Assembly (NCBI RefSeq): GCF_000005505.3 | Contig: NC_016132.3 | Coordinates: forward strand, 868,001 to 932,000 | Source of the DNA: Brachypodium distachyon | Taxonomy: Eukaryota > Streptophyta > Magnoliopsida > Poales > Poaceae | DNA length: 64,000 nt | Direction: 5' to 3' | Shown: positions 57,251 through 64,000 of the stretch, one piece after another | Numbering within the stretch: position 1 is the first letter of the stretch | How the letters are laid out: each line of letters opens with the position of its first letter | Made by a program: the position numbers and the translations under genes | The notes under the pieces: generated by a model | What the model was told of the DNA's origin: nothing | The model's input: only the letters and a program-made list of their open reading frames with translations | Database searches by the model: none

Positions 57251-57663
57251 TGTTCTTAGTAGAATTAGAAGTTCACGGACAAAGACTGAAACTGGCCGGT
57301 CAATATGAAGGAACAGAAATGTAGTGGCAGTAAAATTAATCTTTCTTGAAGGCAAAAGGTATTATCAGAAAATCTTACAAATCCTTAGAGAGACTTGCCT
57401 CTTGGTCTAACTGGGCCAAGCTCCTCATCAGCAGCCTCAGAGAACAGCCGCACAGCACTGAAAGTCATAAACTGAACATCGAGGCTAACATCTACAGCTC
57501 GTAGAGCTCTAACCATTTAAACTGTGGGTAACAAATTATAAGCAGGGAAGTAGCAGAGGTGTCTATGATCTCCTATTATACACTCAAAAACATCAAGAGC
57601 CATGTTCTCAAAAAAGCAGGTGCCAGAGATGGCTGAGATAAGGAGTCAAAACAAGACTGAAAA

Positions 57664-60535
57664 CTACGTCTCCCTTCTGGACCTCCTGCGTGGCGCTGCA
57701 GGATCCTCCTTCTCCTCCTTGTCAGCACCACTGCTTCCAGCTGCGTCTGCCGCTGCAGCCTGGGGCTTCTTGGAGACAGCAGCAGGCTTCACAGGGACCT
57801 GACAGAGTCGTCAAACAATACAATCAATCAATCATTTGGTCCAGGTCTCAAGTGAGGAGAACACTAGAATGTATGTTGACATAAAGACTAACCGGTGGCT
57901 TCTTGCCGCCGAACAGGATCTTGAAAAGAACGGTCACAATGACGACAACAATGGATACCAAAATTCCAATTGTGACGTTGGGCTGCGTCTCCCCCTTCTC
58001 GATTACATCCTGTGAAAGAAACAGAGTTCAATGTATGGACAAAACACTTAAATAGTTCATTGATTGAATAAGAATAAACAGGTCCGTGATTCTTACAATG
58101 ATCTTGGACTTGTAAGGTTCCAAGAATGGAATGTCAGCAATCTTGTACAGAACATCAAAAATCTTCTTCTGCAATGTCAGCATGGCAAATCAGTTACTGA
58201 ACATGAGGCAATGCTCCACAAAAGAAATTAATTAACAAACAATTACTGTAAGAGATCGGAGGAGTGTTTCACCTGTAACTCAGAAAGACTATTAGGACCT
58301 GCAGCAGCTTCCTCAGCTTTCTCCTTTTCTTTCTCAACTTCATATTTGGGCTTCCATGTCTTCTCTAGTATAGAGTTGGCAACCTTCTCACTGTCAGCAA
58401 TCAAAATGTTGTCAAACAGAATGCCATCTTGCATTGTCCAGATCTCAATCCCAATAGCACCAATTGGATCAAAATCTGGCTTGTCTAGTTCAAAGAACTC
58501 AGGGTTGGGGATTTCTTGGGGCTTCCAGACTCCTTTGTAGCTGGGATTGTCAATCAGAGGTGCTTGCCACTTGCCCTTGTAAGCAGGATTCTGTTTCATA
58601 GGCTTCTTCCACTCCCCACATCCAGGTGCCTCTTCACACTTTGGGTTGTCCATCCTTGGTGCCTCCCATTCTCCATCTTCCTCATCATCCCAATCTTCAG
58701 GCTTGGCAGCTTCAGGGTCATCAATTTCTTCAGGCTCATCGTCCAACCATCCTTCCGGCTTGGTGGCCTCCTCATCAACGATTTCCATTGGGGCATCCTC
58801 ATCCCAGTCCTCGGGCTTCACAGCATCTGGATCAGGGATTTTAGCTCTCTCGTCCCAGTCCTCTGGCTTCTTGTCATCAGGGTCAGGAATGGTCTTGGGT
58901 GGGATAAGTGCAGGCTCAAAATCATCAGCAGACAGGAAGTTTGCCTTCTTTTTTTCCTCCCCGTCAATCAAAATTCTCACCTCATTATCTGGCTTCAAGA
59001 TAGCAGTGTAGACATGGGAGAGCTTGTCATGCGGTACAGATGGTGGGAACTTGAGATGATGTTCGACATATTTGCCAGTCTTGGGATTCCTGTGCTTCAG
59101 AATGAAGTGCACCTTGTTGGTTGAACCACATTTGTCAGGACCAAACATAATGGTGTAAGGAGTCTCATTATCAAACTCCTTGGCGTCCCATGTGTCAGCT
59201 TGAGGGCGGATGTACTTAAGATAGGAACCTCCACACTCAAGGCCATTTTGAAGCCTCACTTCAAACTGTAGGACAACTGTCTCATCCTTCAAAATAACTG
59301 GGACATCAAGCTCCTTAATTATGGCATATTTCTTGGCCACCTCACTAACAAGTAGACCGTAGTCCTCATGGCCATCACTCTTGGCGTGCTTCCATACACC
59401 TGCATACCAAATACATCATCATTACGGCAAGTGAGCTGTAGAGTAGCAATGGGAAGAACAATTAATATTCACAGCGCACAGAGCTGACGAGACACAACAG
59501 GTAAGTGAAATCTAACTCTAGTTGTGCTTTTATCATCTAGACTAGATAGATGCGATCATGACCGAACTGCTATCAGCGTTAATTAGAACATACCATAATA
59601 GTCTTCATTTAAATTAAGTCAATGTACCATCGCAGGCGTATATAAGGATTATGCAAAATGCCAATTCATACCGTGGTCAAATGTTAATTTCAATAAATGA
59701 AATAATCACAGCATCAAAGTGCACTACAAATACCGCATGACAACCAATAGTCACATCATCACACACCGATGAGGACGATCGCCTATGGTCACTTTAGTGA
59801 CCTTAACCTCCAAAACACACTCTCTTCTGTGGTTACCGCGTTGAATTCTAAAACAACCAATATCGCCTCAGAATGCATAGCAGATCTGCGTCATCAGTCA
59901 CGATTATCGTAACTGCAGATGCCGTGTCACTTAACCTAACACACCGGTGGTCATTTTCTCTACTGTTTACAGATCAATGCGACAGGTGATGTTCTGAGAT
60001 ACGACTGAGGGATGAAGCAGCACAGGCAGTGTGTCGCTGCTCTATTTTGTGGTGTGCAATGTTAATTGTGTTAATTGTATGAACATTTATCTATCCATTA
60101 TAACGAACTTGCAGAGCTACGTGGCCAGAGCCCTCGCTCCTAACCGCCCCTATGATTCAATCTAGAAACAGATCGGCAACCGGGACATGACATGACACCC
60201 ACTACAAAGTACAAACCACGGATCTCTTGCAAGTTGCAACGATCGAACCAGGCCAAACTAGCGGACTAGGCTGAGAGAGATACCTGTGTACTCGTCCTTG
60301 CCGGAGACGACCCACCTCCCCTCGAAGCTATCGTCGAACGACTCGTAGAGCAACTGCACGCAAAACCCCACGGAAACCATCATAAATCTGGCCTGAAACA
60401 AATCCTGAAACACAGCAACGACAAATGGCCAAGGTTCGCTGAGATTACCGGGTCCGAGGCGCGGATCTGGACGAGCACCGCCGAGGCCACCACGAGCAGC
60501 AGCAGCAGGAGCGCGCGCCCTCCCGTCGTCGTCAT
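57664..60535 (-). CDS. CNX: calnexin, 535 aa, six exons (copy 2)
   Basis: Exons (minus strand): 60,535-60,449; 60,353-60,284; 59,399-58,273; 58,168-58,097; 58,009-57,893; 57,798-57,664. Phases are identical to copy 1. The signal peptide is longer by four residues (Leu-rich). The lumenal lectin and P-domains are nearly the same as in copy 1. The transmembrane helix has Ile/Val exchanges. The cytosolic tail is shorter and less acidic (ADKEEKEDP) but ends in the same RRRSRRET. Function is as for copy 1: an ER lectin chaperone of the calnexin cycle. The promoter carries an ERSE at 60,730-60,748. Introns 2 of the two copies still share recognisable phrases, so the tandem duplication included non-coding sequence. 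Confidence 0.96.
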
Positions 60536-60864
60536 CCTGGAGATCCGGAGGTTTCCCGAAGAAGAGCCGCAGCTTCCGCGTTTGCGGGGTTTGTGGCAGT
60601 AGTGGTAATATAAAAGGAGTTGGCAGGCGGGACTGGATGGTCTGGATGGACGGGTGTGGATCGAGCCGTGCGGGGCGAATTGGATCGGGCTGTTCGGGGC
60701 CAATGAGAGGGTGTGGAACGTGGTGGCATCCAATGGGAGGACGCCACGTGGGTGCTGTGACGCCTGGGGCCGGTTGGGTGACACATTGGATGCGTTGCGT
60801 AGAATTATTACGGTAGGAAATGCCTTGGATACGAACGACACGGTACACACGACGTGTCCAAAAC
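60536..60864. other. promoter of calnexin copy 2
   Basis: GC-rich upstream sequence, homologous in layout to that of copy 1: CCAAT (60,700), CGTGG (60,719), CCAAT-N9-CCACG (60,730) and TGACGCC (60,758). Near 60,604-60,612 there is TAATATAAA, a possible TATA-type box on the plus strand context of the minus-strand gene. Confidence 0.6.
60730..60748 (+). promoter_or_regulatory. ER-stress response element (ERSE) of calnexin copy 2
   Basis: CCAATGGGAGGACGCCACG is an exact CCAAT-N9-CCACG match, 195 bases upstream of the ATG at 60,535. The spacer differs from the copy-1 element while both half-sites and the trailing TGG are conserved. Confidence 0.8.
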
Positions 60865-61691
60865 GAGTGTTTTTCCGTTGCTAGAGATTTTATGAGCTAC
60901 CACATTACTCTTCTTAAAAACAAACTAAAAAAAGATAGTACTCTAAATTCTACCGGATTAATTTTTCTGGAATTGACCCACCGGCACCTTTTAAAAGGAT
61001 TTGGAAATCAAAACTCACTATGCAGCTCAAAATCTTCACGTGGCTCCTGTTGGTCGACCGGTTTAACTCGGATCATACTGAAGCGGCGTCATTTTAAAAT
61101 CAACAACGATGATTACTCCTGTGTTCTCTGCTCGACAGGTGAAGGGGAATCGCTGGACCATCTCTTTGTTCATTGTTCGTTCAGTGCTAGATGTTGGCGC
61201 CATCTTCAGATATTGTGGCTAGTTAACTCGTCGTGCTTGGATGCGCTGCCTGAGGTGAAGGCCGGATTTTAGTCCAAGTTATTTTTTGAAATCTTTGGGG
61301 TTGGGACGTGGAACATCTGGAAGCAACGGAACCAGCTCATTTTTTAGGGCGTCGCCCCATCGTTTGAAGACTGGAAACGTAGAATAAAAACAAACCTTAT
61401 TCTTTTGGATCATAGGGTTCCAGATTCTCTATCCTCTTCCTCTTTTATTTGTTTTTCCTTTTTGAGGGTTTTTGCCCCTCCTCTTTTGTAAATATGTAAC
61501 TTTTTGGTGAGTTTAATATACCGATAGGAGACTCTCCTGCCGTCCTTTCGGTAAAAAAAAACTAAAAAAGATAGTATGAGTAAAATCTCTAGCGACTCTA
61601 AAATATGAAATATGAGCTACGACATTACTCTTCTTAAAAACAAACTAGAAAAAATAGTATGAGTAAAATCTCTAGCAACGGAAAAACACTC
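60865..61691. mobile_element. TIR element (MITE-like) split by a LINE
   Basis: A perfect 28-bp inverted repeat forms the ends: 60,865-60,892 (GAGTGTTTTTCCGTTGCTAG..) and 61,664-61,691 (..CTAGCAACGGAAAAACACTC). Without the nested LINE the element is about 200 bp and contains an internal direct repeat (TGAGCTAC.ACATTACTCTTC, twice). I could not define a target duplication. Confidence 0.7.
60941..61558 (+). mobile_element. 5'-truncated LINE with target duplication
   Basis: The plus strand encodes the C-terminal zinc-binding region of plant LINE reverse transcriptases (CVLCSTGEGESLDHLFVHC). It is followed by an untranslated tail and a poly(A) run at about 61,553. The target duplication is ACTAAAAAAAGATAGTA (60,924-60,940) and ACTAAAAAAGATAGTA (61,561-61,576). 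The frame has stops (61,270 and later), so it is dead. It is a typical target-primed insertion. Confidence 0.75.
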
Positions 61692-62195
61692 TTCATAATT
61701 GTCGCAGCCGGACCAATGAAATTGCCACAATCTTTAGAACCGCGCTATAAAAATATCCATGAAAATAATAATTGATCACCGACAGCGAGGAACAAATGAC
61801 CTTATTCTACAAAATCCTGGGCCTTACCTTGCTTATACACAGAAAAATGCTGGCCCTGGACCGCGCGAAAAGAAATCAGCTTCTTTTAGCTGCAGATCTC
61901 TTTCTCCGATTTTCAAGCACACGCTAGTTTTTTTCTAGCACACGCTAGTTTGTTTCAGAGACCGAAGATACAGTAGCTCGGTGCTAGTTTCTTCTTTGGT
62001 TCTTGTTCCCTTGTAGGCCTGTTCTTTCTGCACAATTGCTCCCTTGTGGGCCAGTGAGTGACAGGATGGGCTCTTCCTATTACCAGAGACAAAGTAGTAG
62101 TAGTTCCTTGAGAAAGAGTTGGGCTGGGCTAGGTCACTTTGCCAGTACTACTAAGAACGTCTGCGTTCTGAGCTAGCCTATTAGAAATTCCCCAG
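61692..62195. other. intergenic, no gene recognised
   Basis: Nothing supportable. A short direct repeat (AGCACACGCTAGTTT, near 61,916 and 61,938) is present. Confidence 0.5.
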
Positions 62196-62432
62196 GCTTC
62201 GTTTGGATGTCTGAATTGGAGGGGCTGGAATTGAATTGAGCCCAATACCAAATCAAGCTATGAATTGAAATTGGTTCTAATTCCAATTCGATTGTTTGGT
62301 TGTTTAGAATATTGCTAGTTGGTGTGGCAATACCAATTTCATGTTTGGATATGCACCACAAAGGAATTTGACTCATCTTCCTCTCCATCACACATTCAGA
62401 CCCCATCGCCACCCCAATATAGATCCCGTATC

Positions 62433-62962
62433 TAGACCTGGCTAACGAGCATGCTCAACTCATTAAGAGCTCGGCTCGTTATGCTCGTTAACCTTAACGA
62501 ACATCAAAGTTTGTTTGGTTCGGTTCGTTTACTGCTCGTGAGTGCTCGTCAGGCGCTCGTTAAGCTCGTCAAGGGCGAAAAAAAAGACAGCATGTATGCA
62601 GAAAAATGACAAGCAAATCATTTATACAACATTATATAATAAGTCCATAACAGCACAAATAAGACTAATAACCATTACAGGCTACATCACAAATACTCAT
62701 AAGGCTAGTAACCATTATATCTCCGGTGTTCTCATACAGTACAGTACAAAAGCACTAATAAGACTAATAACCAATTAACCATTACTGGCTTTGGTTCGAT
62801 TGCCAGACTCCAGATAACGAGCTAACGAGCATGCTCGCGAGTCTCGCTAGCTCGGCTCGTTAAGCTCGTTAGTGTTAACGAGTTTCAGGAGGTGCTCTAC
62901 TCCGTTTTTTATTCAGCCGAACTTTTAACGAGCCGAGTACCGAGTAAAATGTCCAGACCTGG
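62433..62962. mobile_element. nested hAT-like non-autonomous element
   Basis: The 530-bp element starts TAGACCTGGCTAACGAG and ends TGTCCAGACCTGG; its ends are imperfect inverted repeats. It is flanked by a 7-base duplication CCGTATC (62,426-62,432 and 62,963-62,969). Its interior is rich in GCTCGTTAACGAGC-like palindromic phrases typical of a widespread plant hAT family. Confidence 0.6.
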
Positions 62963-63200
62963 CCGTATCCTTCCATCGTGTTGCCACAACCCAGCCACCA
63001 TTGCTCCGGCCACCCACCCCGGCCCATCGCCTTCTTCCATGGCCTCTCTGCACATCACGTCCTCACCAACGCGCCCTCCTGTCTGGTTCACCGACACGAG
63101 CTTCCTTCAGCATGAGCGGGTAGTCGAGAGCAGCAGCCGCAGCATCTGCAGGAGCAGCGCAGCCGTCTTCAGGACCTAGCGGAGGAAAACCAGAACTTCG

Positions 63201-63500
63201 CACTGTCTTCTCCAACTCCGGCCAGGCCCTCGATTTTTGCCATCTTCGGTGCATCCAACTCAACTGCACTACTGCAGTGTGTTGGAAGGGAGCCTGGCAG
63301 CGGTGGTCTGCGACGGTGGTCGAGGTGAACCTCCAACGTCTGAGGCAAACCAGATTTCTGCATTGTCTTCTCCAACTCCGGCCAGGCCCCCAAATTTTCA
63401 TATTCCTCCTTCGATCCGTCCAAATCAACTGCGGTATATTGAACGGGAGCCTGGCAAGGGCGGTCTGCGGCGAACCTCCGGCGGCGGTCGACGGCGAACC
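63201..63500. repeat. 160-bp imperfect tandem duplication
   Basis: CACTGTCTTCTCCAACTCCG at 63,201 recurs as CATTGTCTTCTCCAACTCCG at 63,361. Both copies continue with GGCCAGGCCC, then GGGAGCCTGGCA and GGTCTGCG phrases. Overlapping minus-strand frames therefore contain a repeated peptide (GPGRSWRRQ / PELEKT) and are not evidence of a gene. Confidence 0.7.
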
Positions 63501-63888
63501 TCCGGTGACGGCGGCAGGTTGGTAGGCGGCAAACATTCGATGGTAGGGTGGGGTGCTGGCTGCTGGTCACCAAGTATTCACTTCGACGCATAGTTGGGGA
63601 GGGAAAGAGTCAATTCCACCCAATACGGAGGAGTCGAGCTCGGTTTTGGAGAAGGGCTGTGTTAGCTGTAGTTCAATTCCACGGTATTGGACTTTCAATT
63701 CCGCCGTTCAATTCCAGACACAGCCAAACAACATAATTCATTAAACTCAATTCCAATTCTGAATTCCTAGGCTGAATACCGACATCCAAACGCAGTGCAA
63801 GCAGTTTCTCCTTTTGCTGCTTTGTACTTAGTTACTCACCCATCACAAGGCATTTCTCTCGCTAAATCCACAAAGCAGAGTTTGTAGG

Positions 63889-63950
63889 TACTTCCTCTGA
63901 TTCTAAATTCTTGACTCAAATTTATCCAAATATGAATGTATCTATTCTTA
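63889..63950. mobile_element. Stowaway-like MITE (family B), interrupted
   Basis: The left half begins TACTTCCTCTGATTCTAAATTC and continues through AATATGAATGTATCTATTC, as in the copies at 6,538 and 7,659. After CTTAAAA the family sequence is broken by CTAGATGATTCCCCGTGC, and the window ends before any right half. Confidence 0.6.
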
Positions 63951-64000
63951 AAACTAGATGATTCCCCGTGCTTTGCTGCTGAAATACGTAGCAATGGTTG

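Larger units (their letters stand above)
62196..63795. mobile_element. large TIR element of about 1.6 kb, candidate
   Basis: The left end CTTCGTTTGGATGTC and the right end GACATCCAAACGCAG are inverted repeats with one mismatch. Just inside both, GAATTGGAATTGAATT-type phrases recur in opposite orientation. The interior has a nested hAT-like element (62,433-62,962) and a GC-rich part with a 160-bp tandem duplication. No transposase is seen. The superfamily (hAT or PIF) is undecided because no clear target duplication was found. Confidence 0.5.

Noticed and set aside
62970..63593. Protein-coding gene on the minus strand (140-157 codon frames)
   Set aside because: The frames differ from each other, include a 160-bp tandem duplication, have no domain and lie inside a TIR element.
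1..64000. CRISPR arrays, bacterial operons, rRNA or tRNA genes
   Set aside because: No regularly spaced repeats, no clustered intronless genes with ribosome-binding sites, and no recognisable rRNA or tRNA sequence; the only tRNA-related motif is the viral primer site.

Overview
The window looks like nuclear DNA of a grass, probably Brachypodium or another Pooideae (inference). The reasons are intron-split genes with very GC-rich exons, many Stowaway-type elements with CTCC..GGAG ends, grass-expanded families (GT61 glycosyltransferases, F-box/DUF295 proteins), and an endogenous rice-tungro-like pararetrovirus. I see no bacterial operon, rRNA, tRNA or CRISPR array.

Layout. (1) 3,065-5,188 (+) and 44,916-47,265 (-) are two intact three-exon GT61 genes (519 and 498 aa) with identical intron phases. 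They bracket the centre of the window. (2) 5.2-13.7 kb is gene-poor, with Stowaway elements and retroelement-like remnants. (3) 13.5-32.6 kb is a locally duplicated cluster. Its unit is an F-box/DUF295 gene (-), an intergenic block, and an unidentified gene (+). Unit 1 (13.5-18.1 kb) has decayed on both sides. Unit 2 (18.7-28.35 kb) holds an intact 401-aa F-box gene and an intact nine-exon gene of unknown function. A 1.77-kb piece carrying the intact F-box gene recurs almost unchanged at 30.45-32.22 kb, where it abuts an inverted fragment of the same family. A Helitron (23.2-25.0 kb) and a Stowaway element (22.06-22.19 kb) interrupt unit 2.

(4) 34.29-42.79 kb is a broken endogenous caulimovirid. 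Its ORF order, ATG-less ORF1 beside the initiator-tRNA site, Cys-rich motifs, protease, reverse transcriptase and RNase H resemble tungrovirus. About 1.1 kb of its 5' region (promoter, leader, primer site, start of ORF1) is present at both ends in inverted orientation, so two viral promoters face each other across the body. (5) 43.01-44.46 kb is a cleanly bounded Helitron of the same family as the 23-25 kb copy.

(6) 51.71-52.58 kb is a long-inverted-repeat element carrying a captured SYP12-type syntaxin fragment. (7) 52,955-55,784 and 57,664-60,535 (both -) are two tandem six-exon calnexin genes (538 and 535 aa). Each has an exact ERSE motif (CCAAT-N9-CCACG) about 200 bases upstream of its start codon, which predicts joint induction by ER stress. 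(8) 56-64 kb holds LINE pieces, a MITE with a nested LINE, and a terminal-inverted-repeat element with a nested hAT-like element.

Functionally, the calnexins serve ER glycoprotein folding, the GT61 enzymes are probably Golgi cell-wall glycosyltransferases, and the F-box proteins are predicted SCF substrate receptors. These genes do not form one pathway. The rest of the window records duplication and mobile-element activity. All coordinates and splice sites were read by eye. Exon phases were checked for continuity, but no alignment or database search was run.
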